From: MGBC131033 sp910585655
GTDB lineage: Bacteria > Bacillota > Clostridia > Lachnospirales > Lachnospiraceae
Assembly (NCBI GenBank): GCA_949502025.1
Contig: CATBCG010000038.1
Coordinates: 1 to 16,543 of the forward strand
DNA: 16,543 nucleotides
Reading direction: 5' to 3'
Made by a program: the position numbers and the translations under genes
The notes under the pieces: generated by a model
Told to the model about the DNA's origin: nothing
Seen by the model: the letters and a program-made list of their open reading frames with translations, nothing else
Database searches by the model: none
Part shown: in pieces, positions 6,567 to 14,759 of the stretch
Numbering within the stretch: position 1 is the stretch's first letter
Layout: each line of letters starts with the position of its first letter

Positions 6567-8036
6567 TTACAGGGTGTTCATCTGTGCCAAAACCGCCGTT
6601 ACATAATCAAAGACCCGCTTGACCGACTCCACATAAAGTTTTTCCTCCGGGGTATGAATGTCTGCCATATTCGGTCCTAATGCTACGATATCAATTCCCG
6701 GCAGCTTTTCGGAAATCAAACCGCATTCCAATCCGGCATGAATTGCTTTTACCTGCGGCGCCTTGCCATACTGCTCCGTAAATATCCGGATCATTAGTTC
6801 CCGCAGCTTGGAGTCTGCTTTATATTCCCAGGCTGGATAATCCCCATGAATAGAAGCTTCTCCTCCTAAAAATTCCGTCAAAAAGCATACTTTATCGGCA
6901 ATCGAAGCCTTGAGAGAGCTAACGGAACTGCGGATCGAATAAGTCAAATTGACTTGATTTTCCTCTGTCTTTAATACGCCCAGATTCAGGGAACTTTCCA
7001 CCAGCCCAGGAATATGCGCGCTCATGCTTTGAACACCGTTTGGAGCTGCCAAAAGCTGATGCAGTACCTTAATCGCAGAAGCAGGTGTCAAAACCTCTGC
7101 CGTTTCTTCTGCCAGGCGTTCTGCCTGAAGCGAAACCTCCGGATCGGCGGCAGAAAGTTCTTCCTTGTATACAAGAATCCGTTCTGCCAAAAGCGCTTCT
7201 AATCTCTCCCAGTCCTCCGGACGGATCTGAAGCTTTGCGCTGCTTTCCCGTGGAATTGCATTGTCTTTTAAACCGCCTTTCAGAGAAATCAGATTATAAT
7301 CCAGTTCTTTTTTTAGTTCAAATAACAGCCGCCCTAACAATACGTCTGCGTTGGTGCGGTTGCTGTTGATTTCCTCTCCGGAATGCCCGCCCTTTAAACC
7401 AAATATACGCAGACAGACCGAAAGTCCCTCCTGACTAATCCGTTCTACCGGAAGCGCGCAGTCTACTTTAAGACCTCCTGCACAACTAGAAAGCAGCGCT
7501 CCTTCCGCCTCTGAATCCAAATTAATCATATAAGATCCCTTTAACGGTGTTACGTCTAGAGCATACGCTCCATCCATCCCAACTTCTTCATCCACGGTAA
7601 AAACAGCCTCCAGACGAGGATGCTTATAGTCTCCTGCCAAAATCGCCAAAGCATACGCCAGAGCAATTCCGTCGTCTCCGCCTAAAGTCGTTCCTTCCGC
7701 CTCAATATAAGTTCCCTCTGGCGTCTCCCCTTCTATTACTCGAAGCTTTAAGCCCTCCGTCTGAAAATCATGCTCTATGCCGCTTTCCTTTTCACAGACC
7801 ATATCCATATGCCCTTGCAGGATCACCGCAGGCGCATGTTCATAACCAGGAGCCGCTTCCTTTATGATAATCACATTTCCCAATTCATCCTGGTAATGCT
7901 CTAGCTGGTGTTTTTTTGCAAACTCTACCAGATAATTACTGATTTTTTCGTTGTAACGGGAGCCTCTCGGCACACCGCTGATTTCTTCAAAATACGTAAA
8001 AATAGTTTTGTAATCAATTCTTTCTAATACTGCCAT
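6567..8036 (-). CDS. pepD: Aminoacyl-histidine dipeptidase (PepD, M20 family)
   Basis: The 489-residue cytosolic zinc dipeptidase cleaves Xaa-His and other unblocked dipeptides. Expected residues are all present: QGHMDMV (H76, D78), LGGDDGIA (bridging D121), TVDEEVGM (E150, E151), NLDSE (D174) and ADIHTPEE near the C-terminus (H461). The lid domain lies between about residues 185 and 400. The length matches the family. The ATG at 8034-8036 follows AGGAGG. It is 26 bases downstream of the UPF0210 gene and 22 bases upstream of the CapA-like gene, so it is part of the same transcript. Confidence 0.95.
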   Translation of the reverse strand: MAVLERIDYKTIFTYFEEISGVPRGSRYNEKISNYLVEFAKKHQLEHYQDELGNVIIIKEAAPGYEHAPAVILQGHMDMVCEKESGIEHDFQTEGLKLRVIEGETPEGTYIEAEGTTLGGDDGIALAYALAILAGDYKHPRLEAVFTVDEEVGMDGAYALDVTPLKGSYMINLDSEAEGALLSSCAGGLKVDCALPVERISQEGLSVCLRIFGLKGGHSGEEINSNRTNADVLLGRLLFELKKELDYNLISLKGGLKDNAIPRESSAKLQIRPEDWERLEALLAERILVYKEELSAADPEVSLQAERLAEETAEVLTPASAIKVLHQLLAAPNGVQSMSAHIPGLVESSLNLGVLKTEENQVNLTYSIRSSVSSLKASIADKVCFLTEFLGGEASIHGDYPAWEYKADSKLRELMIRIFTEQYGKAPQVKAIHAGLECGLISEKLPGIDIVALGPNMADIHTPEEKLYVESVKRVFDYVTAVLAQMNTL

Positions 8037-8062
8037 TTGACAAACCTCCTGATTTTTGGCCT

Positions 8063-9427
8063 TTAATTTTTAAAACTATGAATAGGCGCCGGTATTCTGC
8101 CGCCTCGATTGATAAAACGCTCGCAGGAAAACGAATTGACCGGCATGATTGGGGCATATCCCAAAAGCCCGCCAAACTCCGCTGTATCCCCTACTTGTTT
8201 TCCAATCACCGGAATCAATCTTACTGCCGTGGTTTTTTGATTTATCATCCCAATCGCCATTTCATCTGCAATGATGCCGGATATCGTAGAAGCTGTAGTA
8301 TCTCCCGGCACGGCAATCATATCAAGTCCTACCGAGCAGACGCAAGTCATCGCCTCTAGCTTTTCCAGGGTCAAAGCCCCCTCTTCTACTGCCTGAATCA
8401 TTCCATGATCCTCACTGACCGGGATAAACGCTCCGCTTAAACCTCCTACATAAGAGGAAGCCATCACACCGCCCTTTTTTACTTGATCGTTTAAGAGCGC
8501 CAAAGCTGCAGTCGTACCCGGCGCGCCTGCCCGCTCCAATCCCATTTCTTCAAAAATCTCCGCAATGCTGTCACCGATCGCCGGAGTCGGCGCCAGAGAA
8601 AGATCGACGATTCCAAAAGGAATCTGCAGACGTTTCGACGCCTCCTGTGCGACTAGCTGCCCTACACGGGTGATTTTAAAAGCAGTCTTTTTCACCGTTT
8701 CACAAAGTGTCCCAAAGTCCGTATCCCGCACTGCCTCCAACGCCTTTTTTACTACGCCAGGTCCGCTGACGCCGACGTTGATAATGGCATCCGCCTCTGT
8801 GACTCCATGAAACGCTCCTGCCATAAACGGGTTATCGTCCGGCGCGTTGCAAAAGACGACCAGCTTGGCGCAGCCTAAGGAATCCCGTTCCTTCGTAAGC
8901 TCCGCGCTTTCCCGGATCACTTCTCCCATCAGCCGAACCGCGTCCATATTGATCCCTGTTTTCGTCGATCCTAAGTTGACAGAGCTGCATACCCGCTCCG
9001 TCAGACACAAAGCTTCCGGGATAGAACGAATCAAGTTTTCTTCTGCCATTGTCATACCTTTTGCCACCAGGGCCGAATAGCCGCCGATAAAGTTGACGCC
9101 TACGGTCGTCGCCGCCTGATCAAGCGTCTTGGCAAGCTCTACAAAATCTGCCGGAGAATGACAGGCAGCGCCTCCTACCAAAGCAATCGGCGTTACGGAA
9201 ATCCGTTTATTGACAATCGGAATCCCAAATTCCTTTTCAATTTCATTTCCTACTGCTACCAAATCTTTCGCCGTCTCGGTAATCTTTTTATATATCCGTC
9301 GCTTGACATCCTCTAAATCCTGGCTGATACAGTCTAACAAGCTAATCCCAAGCGTAATCGTCCTGACGTCCAGATTTTCCTGTCGGATCATCTGGTTTGT
9401 CTCTATAACCTCATGAATGGTAATCAT
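8063..9427 (-). CDS. UPF0210 / PFL-family protein (DUF711)
   Basis: The 454-residue protein belongs to the widely conserved UPF0210 family, sometimes labelled PFL-like because of a distant structural resemblance to pyruvate formate-lyase. Recognisable stretches include ITLGISLLDC near the N-terminus, NFIGGYSALVAKGMT, RVCSSVNLGSTKTGINMDAV, VGVSGPGVV and SYVGGLSGAFIPVSEDHGM. Its biochemical function is not established. An ATG at 9425-9427 with GGGAGG nine bases upstream is preferred to an upstream start at 9467-9469. That earlier start has no ribosome-binding site and would overlap the preceding ACT gene. The ACT-domain gene lies 19 bases upstream, and the pairing recurs across Firmicutes, suggesting joint function or regulation. 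Confidence 0.9.
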   Translation of the reverse strand: MITIHEVIETNQMIRQENLDVRTITLGISLLDCISQDLEDVKRRIYKKITETAKDLVAVGNEIEKEFGIPIVNKRISVTPIALVGGAACHSPADFVELAKTLDQAATTVGVNFIGGYSALVAKGMTMAEENLIRSIPEALCLTERVCSSVNLGSTKTGINMDAVRLMGEVIRESAELTKERDSLGCAKLVVFCNAPDDNPFMAGAFHGVTEADAIINVGVSGPGVVKKALEAVRDTDFGTLCETVKKTAFKITRVGQLVAQEASKRLQIPFGIVDLSLAPTPAIGDSIAEIFEEMGLERAGAPGTTAALALLNDQVKKGGVMASSYVGGLSGAFIPVSEDHGMIQAVEEGALTLEKLEAMTCVCSVGLDMIAVPGDTTASTISGIIADEMAIGMINQKTTAVRLIPVIGKQVGDTAEFGGLLGYAPIMPVNSFSCERFINRGGRIPAPIHSFKN

Positions 9428-9446
9428 TTTTGCTGACCTCCCCAAC

Positions 9447-9722
9447 CTAAATCCGGTGCATTTTATCAAAAATTTCTTCTCTTTGGATCTGCGCCTTTAC
9501 GCCAAGCTGTTCTTCCCCCAAACGGGTCAGTCCATCGGCGATTTCGGAAAAATCAACCGTGATACCAGACAAATCCACTACCATCATCATATGAAAAAAT
9601 CCTTGTACAATCGTTTGGGAAATATCCAGGATGTTGATCTGGTTTTCTGCCAGAAAGGTACACACCTTTGCGATAATTCCCACGCTATCCTTTCCCACTA
9701 CCGTAATTACTGCACGTTTCAT
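9447..9722 (-). CDS. ACT-domain protein (UPF0237)
   Basis: The 91-residue protein consists almost entirely of one ACT domain. It opens RAVITVVGKDSVGIIAKVC and continues with NINILDIS-like and FFHMMMVVDLS strands. ACT domains usually bind amino acids and act as regulatory modules, and stand-alone members presumably work as dimers. The ATG at 9720-9722 follows AGGAGG. It is immediately upstream of the UPF0210 gene, its usual neighbour, which supports the idea that it senses a ligand for that protein. The ligand is unknown. Confidence 0.9.
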   Translation of the reverse strand: MKRAVITVVGKDSVGIIAKVCTFLAENQINILDISQTIVQGFFHMMMVVDLSGITVDFSEIADGLTRLGEEQLGVKAQIQREEIFDKMHRI

Positions 9723-9757
9723 CCTTTTCCTCCTCGTTTTTTATGATCTTTTTTCTT

Positions 9758-10552
9758 TTATATCATCACCGGGGTACATGCCTCGCTTCGCGAAGCAACC
9801 GACAAACTGGTATAACGCTCAAAATCCTGATGGGCGTTTAACAGCTCCAGCCGGACGGTTTCATACGCCAAATCCGGAAAGTTGTTTTCCTCGCTTAAAT
9901 GCCCTAAAAAAATATGCTTTAACTCCTTGGTCCATATCCTGGCTAACAGGCGACCGGAATTCTCATTGGAAAGATGCCCCTGATTTCCTAAAATCCGCCG
10001 CTTTAACTGATACGGATATGTCCCCGCTTCCAGCATATGTACATCATGATTCGCTTCTAAAAGCAATGCCCTAACACCCTTTAAATGCTCTGCAATTACC
10101 TCTGTTACCACGCCGATGTCCGTTGCCACTCCAACCTTTTTCCCCTCCGCTTCAAATGTATAGCCAACCGGATTTGCCGCGTCATGCGGAACGGAAAAAG
10201 AATGTATTTTGATACCTCCGATAAAAAACATCGCTCCCGGCACGATCGGATGAAACAGCTCCGGATCGATTCCGCCTGTTGCGGAGTTATTTAAAATCCG
10301 CCCTATCGTTTCTGACGTCGCATAAATCGGCAGCTTATGCTTACGGGACATAACACCCAGTCCGCTGATATGATCGGAATGCTCATGCGTGATTAAAATA
10401 CCGGACAGTTTTTTCGGATCTACCTCAATTCCACAAAGACCGGCTTCGATTCTTTTTTTACTGATACCAACGTCTACTAATAAATGCGTGTCCTCACTCC
10501 CCACATAAATACAATTCCCGCTGCTTCCGCTGGCTATACTACAAAGCTTCAT
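9758..10552 (-). CDS. Metallo-beta-lactamase-fold hydrolase of the YycJ/WalJ type
   Basis: The 264-residue cytosolic protein begins KLCSIASGSSGNC, typical of this subfamily. It has the zinc motif THEHSDH (55-61), further metal residues in SVPHD and in ATDIG, and a late GHLSEENN. YycJ/WalJ homologues are thought to be 5'-3' exonucleases, and a mismatch-repair role has been reported in Bacillus. Finding it in a polA-coaE operon rather than the usual walRK cluster fits a DNA-repair link. The start is ATG 10550-10552, overlapping the coaE stop by four bases (ATGA) with an AAGGAAGGAA site. A longer frame extending to 10777 lies entirely over coaE and is rejected. A 35-base gap separates it from the ACT gene. 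Confidence 0.9.
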   Translation of the reverse strand: MKLCSIASGSSGNCIYVGSEDTHLLVDVGISKKRIEAGLCGIEVDPKKLSGILITHEHSDHISGLGVMSRKHKLPIYATSETIGRILNNSATGGIDPELFHPIVPGAMFFIGGIKIHSFSVPHDAANPVGYTFEAEGKKVGVATDIGVVTEVIAEHLKGVRALLLEANHDVHMLEAGTYPYQLKRRILGNQGHLSNENSGRLLARIWTKELKHIFLGHLSEENNFPDLAYETVRLELLNAHQDFERYTSLSVASRSEACTPVMI

Positions 10553-11169
10553 TTCTTCCTTCCTTTCCAGTCTTTCCCTAATTGCTCTATCCCTAGGCGT
10601 ACCTGCCGCCAGGTTTCTTCCTCCCTGCCGGAATTCTCGATCACCGCATCCGCAACCTCCCGAAATTCCGCTTCTGTTTTCTGACGATCCAAAACTGCCT
10701 GGATACGCTCCTCGGAATACCCCCTGGACTGCTTTAAACGCTTCCTGCGTACCTGTTCCTTTGCATGGACATACCAAATCACATCGCAGCAGCTAGTAAG
10801 CCCTGACTCTATCAAAAGAGCAGTCTCTACTACCACATAAGGACAGCTTCCATCCTGCCGTTGTTCTGCAATCAGACGTTCTACCTCGCGAATCACGGCA
10901 GGATGAATCATCGCATTAAGCTTTTGCAAAAGCGGCTCGCATCCAAATACCCGCTCAGCCAGCTTTCCTTTATCAATCAAGCCTTGCTCGTCTAAAATCT
11001 CTTTTCCAAACAGATCCAAAATCGGCTGATAGGCTTCCTGTCCCGGCAATTTAACCTGATGCCCTAAAGAATCCGTATCAATCACAAAAGCATGATATTC
11101 CTCTTTTAGCAACTGGCTGACCGTTGACTTCCCGCTTCCGACTCCGCCTGTCAGACCAATGACCAACAT
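10549..11169 (-). CDS. coaE: Dephospho-CoA kinase
   Basis: The 206-residue enzyme catalyses the last step of coenzyme A synthesis, phosphorylating the 3'-hydroxyl of dephospho-CoA with ATP. It opens LVIGLTGGVGSGKST, with the P-loop GGVGSGKS, followed by the conserved IDTDSLGHQV and IHPAV segments and the LLIESGL lid region. Length is normal for the family. ATG 11167-11169 is preferred to the adjacent GTG at 11170-11172. The gene is 41 bases after polA, and the polA-coaE order is common in Firmicutes. Its stop overlaps the start of the metallo-beta-lactamase-fold gene. Confidence 0.95.
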   Translation of the reverse strand: MLVIGLTGGVGSGKSTVSQLLKEEYHAFVIDTDSLGHQVKLPGQEAYQPILDLFGKEILDEQGLIDKGKLAERVFGCEPLLQKLNAMIHPAVIREVERLIAEQRQDGSCPYVVVETALLIESGLTSCCDVIWYVHAKEQVRRKRLKQSRGYSEERIQAVLDRQKTEAEFREVADAVIENSGREEETWRQVRLGIEQLGKDWKGRKK

Positions 11170-11210
11170 CACCTATCCACTCCCTTTACCGATTACTTTT
11201 CTCTCTGTAA

Positions 11211-14114
11211 TTACTTCGCCTCATACCAGCTCGCCCCCTGTTTCACTTCTACCTCTAATGGCACCAGGAGTTTGACGGCGTGCTGCATTTCCTCTTCCAT
11301 CACAGCCTGTACCTGCTCGATTTGATCAGCCCTTGTTTCTACCAACAGTTCGTCGTGAATCTGTAGCAGCATTCGAGACTCCGGCAGCTCCCGTTTCAGT
11401 CGTTCATTCACCCGGATCATCGCTATCTTTATGATATCGGCAGCCGTTCCCTGGATCGGAGAATTCATCGCCACACGCTCCCCAAACTGCCGCTGCATGA
11501 AATTCGCGCTTGTAAACTCCGGAATCGGTCTTCTGCGACCAAAAAGCGTGGACACATAGCCCTCCGTCTTTCCCTGCGCCACCAACCGATCCATATATTG
11601 TTTCACTCCCGGATACGTGGCAAAATACTGATGAATATATTCCTCTGCTTCTTTTTTTGATATATTCAAATCCTGCCCCAGCCCAAAGGAGCTGATGCCA
11701 TACACAATACCGAAATTTACCGCTTTTGCATTGCTTCTTTGCTGGCTTGTTACCTCCTCAAACGGCGTATGAAATACCTGGGAAGCGGTAATCCGGTGAA
11801 TATCCTGAGAGGACTGGTAGGCTTCAATCAAACGCTTGTCCTCGGACATATGTGCCAGGACACGAAGTTCGATCTGGGAATAATCCGCGTCCAAAAAGAC
11901 ATATCCATCCTCCGGCACAAAGGCTTTGCGGATCCGCCGCCCTAATTCCATGCGGATTGGGATATTCTGCAGGTTCGGATCGGTACTGCTGATTCTCCCT
12001 GTCGCCGTAATCGTCTGATGAAATTTCCCATGGATTCGGCTGTCCGATCCGATAAACACCTCCAAACCGTCCGCATAGGTAGATTTGAGCTTCGTCACTT
12101 GCCGGTAATCCAAAATCAATCCGACCACCGGGCTTTCTGTCCGCAGCCGTTCCAATACGTCCGCAGAAGTTGAATATCCTGTCTTGGTCTTTTTTCCATA
12201 GGGCAGATGCAGTTTTTCAAATAAAATCACACCTAGCTGCTTTGGGCTGTTGATATTAAATTCCTCGCCGACCAACTGATAGATCTCTTTTTCCAGAGCC
12301 TGAATCCGTCCCTCTAACTCCTCGGAATACAGCCGTAACGCCTCTCGCTCCACCCGAATACCACGGTGTTCCATATCATAAAGCGTAACGACTAATGGCA
12401 TTTCAATTTCTTCATATAATTCTTTCATGCCCTCTGCCTCTAGCCTTGGCAGATAAACAGACGCCGCCTCTCTTGCAATCAGGCTGACCGGTCTGCCCTC
12501 CGACAAAAAGAGTCCCGGCTTTTCCTCCTCGATTTGCTTTGCCACATGAGAAGGGCTAAATTCAGAATCTACGGGATTACACAAATACGCGGCAATTCCC
12601 ATATCTGCCAGATTTCGATAAATCCTTGGCGTTACCACCTTTAGCTGCTCTTTCCAGTCAAAGGTAGCAAATATCGTTTCCGGGCAAGCGTCAAAAAGTT
12701 CTTCCAAACGCTGCCCTAAAAAATCTTCTGTCACAAACATCTGTACCGGAATGTGCCAGTTTTTTTCCTGGCTCTCGGAAATCCAGAGTCCTAACGAAAT
12801 ACCGAATTCATAAAAGAAGCCCAGCACTGCCGGTTTTTGCTTTTCCAACTGAGAAAACAGCTCCTCAACCTCTGCCAAATCCGTGATTTCCTGGCAGCAA
12901 AAAACAGGAATCTCCACAGATTCCTCTTCCAGCTTTACATGCTCCATTTTCTCTTGCAGCCTTTGGAAAACAGTACGACTCTCTTCCATAAACAGTTCTG
13001 TCTGAAATGCTTTCTGAAAGCCATAAGGATTTTGCGTCCCTGCCCCGCCTTGCTGCTGATCCAGCTCCTTTAAAAAGCTAAAATCAATGGTCTTAAACTC
13101 CAAAGCAGCGCATATTTTCTGCGCCTGGTCAGCATTCGGCGTCAGTCGTAAATCCGAAAGACGTAACCCTTCTAGTGGAATGTCCTTTTTTATCGTCGCT
13201 AACTGTTCACTCAACCGCGCCGACTTTTCCCCTACCAATTCCTCTTCACTGGATTTAATCAAAAAATTCAATGGAGAACGCTTGATTCCAAGCTGTTCCT
13301 TCCAAAACGCCTTTAGCTCCTCTAAGCCCTTTTTGTCTCTCCCATGAATGTCCGCATAGAGCGCGTCTACCGTATGATAATGCCCGATCAAGGCTCGCGC
13401 TGTCGCCTCTCCTACGCCTGGCACCCCTTTGATATTATCCGACGTATCCCCTTGAATGCCCTTTAGGGAATTGACGTGTTCCGGCTTTACCCCAAACTCC
13501 TTTTCCACCAGCTCCGGCGTATAAATAAAACAGCGATCCGGCGCCTCCGCTTTTTTCTGATCAATCCCGTACTTTTTATAAAGCTCGCTCGTCTTCTCCG
13601 CCGTGCTGTGCATCAGCCAGAGGTTGGTTTGCTCTGTTACCAACTGCAAATAGTCGTTATCCTTTGTCAAAATCCGCACCGGTACCTCATGTTCAAACTG
13701 CTCTGCGAGCGTGCCGCAAAAGTCGTCTGCTTCGTACCGCTCGTCCAGAAACTGCGGAATATGAAACTGCTCCAACAGATACTGGCACAGCGCAAACTGG
13801 GTTTTTAGCGGATAGAGCATGTCCGATCGTGTCCCTTTATAATCCGGGTAAATTTCCCGGCGAAACGTATCGCGGCTGATATCCCATGCCACAGCCAGAT
13901 AGCCCGGTGTCTGCTCTTTTAAAATCCGTGCCAGCGTCCGCACAAAGCCGTATACTCCATTCGTATAGCACCCGTCCGAGGTCTGCATAATTTTATGAAA
14001 AAACTGCTCTTTTTCCTCTAATGTTTTGGCAAACATAATCTCCCGCGGCAGATTGCCGAAAAACTGTGTGGTCAGCAGACTAGAGCCGTCAATCAGCAGT
14101 AAATAATCCCTCAT
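11211..14114 (-). CDS. polA: DNA polymerase I (5' nuclease and polymerase; 3'-5' exonuclease probably inactive)
   Basis: The 967-residue enzyme fills gaps and removes RNA primers. The 5' nuclease (about 1-345) has its acidic cluster: LLIDG (D9), AWD (D78), EADD (128-131), KDNDY (151-155), and GDTSDNIKGVPGVG (222-235). The middle domain (about 395-570) lacks the DxE motif of proofreading exonucleases; the equivalent stretch reads LGFFYEFG. The polymerase shows ATGRISSTDPNLQNIP (704-719), motif A DADYSQIELR (742-751), the O helix with K797 and Y805, and motif C QIHDELLVE (918-926), all intact. It is about 80-90 residues longer than the common ~880, partly from extra segments near residues 15-45 and 160-200 of the nuclease. 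Its ATG (14112-14114) overlaps the upstream gene's stop as ATGA, with a GGAG site. Confidence 0.97.
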   Translation of the reverse strand: MRDYLLLIDGSSLLTTQFFGNLPREIMFAKTLEEKEQFFHKIMQTSDGCYTNGVYGFVRTLARILKEQTPGYLAVAWDISRDTFRREIYPDYKGTRSDMLYPLKTQFALCQYLLEQFHIPQFLDERYEADDFCGTLAEQFEHEVPVRILTKDNDYLQLVTEQTNLWLMHSTAEKTSELYKKYGIDQKKAEAPDRCFIYTPELVEKEFGVKPEHVNSLKGIQGDTSDNIKGVPGVGEATARALIGHYHTVDALYADIHGRDKKGLEELKAFWKEQLGIKRSPLNFLIKSSEEELVGEKSARLSEQLATIKKDIPLEGLRLSDLRLTPNADQAQKICAALEFKTIDFSFLKELDQQQGGAGTQNPYGFQKAFQTELFMEESRTVFQRLQEKMEHVKLEEESVEIPVFCCQEITDLAEVEELFSQLEKQKPAVLGFFYEFGISLGLWISESQEKNWHIPVQMFVTEDFLGQRLEELFDACPETIFATFDWKEQLKVVTPRIYRNLADMGIAAYLCNPVDSEFSPSHVAKQIEEEKPGLFLSEGRPVSLIAREAASVYLPRLEAEGMKELYEEIEMPLVVTLYDMEHRGIRVEREALRLYSEELEGRIQALEKEIYQLVGEEFNINSPKQLGVILFEKLHLPYGKKTKTGYSTSADVLERLRTESPVVGLILDYRQVTKLKSTYADGLEVFIGSDSRIHGKFHQTITATGRISSTDPNLQNIPIRMELGRRIRKAFVPEDGYVFLDADYSQIELRVLAHMSEDKRLIEAYQSSQDIHRITASQVFHTPFEEVTSQQRSNAKAVNFGIVYGISSFGLGQDLNISKKEAEEYIHQYFATYPGVKQYMDRLVAQGKTEGYVSTLFGRRRPIPEFTSANFMQRQFGERVAMNSPIQGTAADIIKIAMIRVNERLKRELPESRMLLQIHDELLVETRADQIEQVQAVMEEEMQHAVKLLVPLEVEVKQGASWYEAK

Positions 14115-14566
14115 TCTATTTTCTCCAACATTTCCAAAAATTTTTGTTCTGTGATGTTTGGTGTAAACATCCGATGGCGCTCGTTCCTGTAAAAATGAAA
14201 CTTCATTTCAAACCGGCTGTTTAGCTCCGGCTCTTCCTCTCCCGACAGCTCTAACCCTGTCAGCAGCACGATAGCACCCACCAACGCCGGAAATGCGATT
14301 CTGCGACCAACCTTACTGCGCTTACGAGCCGCCAGTTCCAGCCTGGTTCTCTTCAGTCTGGCTAAAAAATCCTCATGGAAATCGTCCGATAACTGCTTAT
14401 CCTCATCCATCTGCTTCATGCTTGTCAGGATAATATAGTATATCTCCAATTCCTCCTTACAATTCTCACAGCCCGCCACATGCTCCATAAATGGTTCTTT
14501 TTCCTTATAGGAAAGTTCTCCGTTGATATATCGGATCATCAGTCCCTGGAACTCCAGACAGGTCAT
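14111..14566 (-). CDS. Zinc-finger anti-sigma-like membrane protein upstream of polA
   Basis: The 151-residue protein begins MTCLEFQ and carries a putative zinc-binding anti-sigma (zf-HC2) module with C3 and the motif HVAGCENC (H29, C33, C36). A helical charged stretch follows, then one membrane helix (about 89-107) and a short outer tail with several aromatic and basic residues. Such proteins usually hold an ECF sigma factor at the membrane, but no sigma gene is next to it. The start ATG 14564-14566 has AGAGGTG seven bases upstream. A longer frame starting at 14662 would begin within the promoter (-10 at 14652-14657) and is rejected. The four-base overlap couples its translation to polA. Its real partner is unknown, and it could be a structural zf-HC2 protein rather than an anti-sigma factor. 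Confidence 0.8.
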   Translation of the reverse strand: MTCLEFQGLMIRYINGELSYKEKEPFMEHVAGCENCKEELEIYYIILTSMKQMDEDKQLSDDFHEDFLARLKRTRLELAARKRSKVGRRIAFPALVGAIVLLTGLELSGEEEPELNSRFEMKFHFYRNERHRMFTPNITEQKFLEMLEKIE

Positions 14567-14651
14567 CTGCCCCACCTCTTTTTTCCTTACAGCAGGTCTG
14601 TTTATATTTCCGACCATTCTGGTTTTGACCTGCATTTTTGATCTGTTCTTA

Positions 14652-14680
14652 TTGTAGAGCATGACGAGGGAAAATGCAAC
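14652..14680 (-). promoter_or_regulatory. Promoter of the zf-HC2/polA operon
   Basis: A -35 box TTGCAT (14675-14680) and a -10 box TACAAT (14652-14657) are separated by exactly 17 bp. Transcription would start near 14645, giving a leader of about 80 bases before the ATG at 14566. It is the only convincing promoter between here and the hairpin at 3963, so it may drive the whole run down to the LCP gene. Confidence 0.7.
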
Positions 14681-14683
14681 ATA

Positions 14684-14741
14684 AAAATAGAAGAGGTAAT
14701 GCAGCCGGCTCTTTTATTTGCCGTTTGCAGCACCTCTTTCG
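14684..14741 (-). terminator. Terminator of the ppiB-SUKH unit
   Basis: On the minus strand AAGAGGT, TGCA and CGGC segments pair with GCCG, TGCA and ACCTCTT across two small internal loops, around an AT-rich loop. A run of five U (14684-14688) follows. It lies just downstream of the SUKH gene and directly abuts the -35 box of the next operon. Confidence 0.6.
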
Positions 14742-14759
14742 GAAAAAACAGTTCCTTTT

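Noticed and set aside
9758..10777. Longer start for the metallo-beta-lactamase-fold gene
   Set aside because: The extra 75 codons run over coaE in another frame. The family N-terminus KLCSIASGSSGNC begins exactly at the ATG 10550-10552.
14567..14662. Upstream start of the zf-HC2 gene
   Set aside because: It would start inside the promoter. ATG 14564-14566 has a proper ribosome-binding site and begins the zinc-finger motif.
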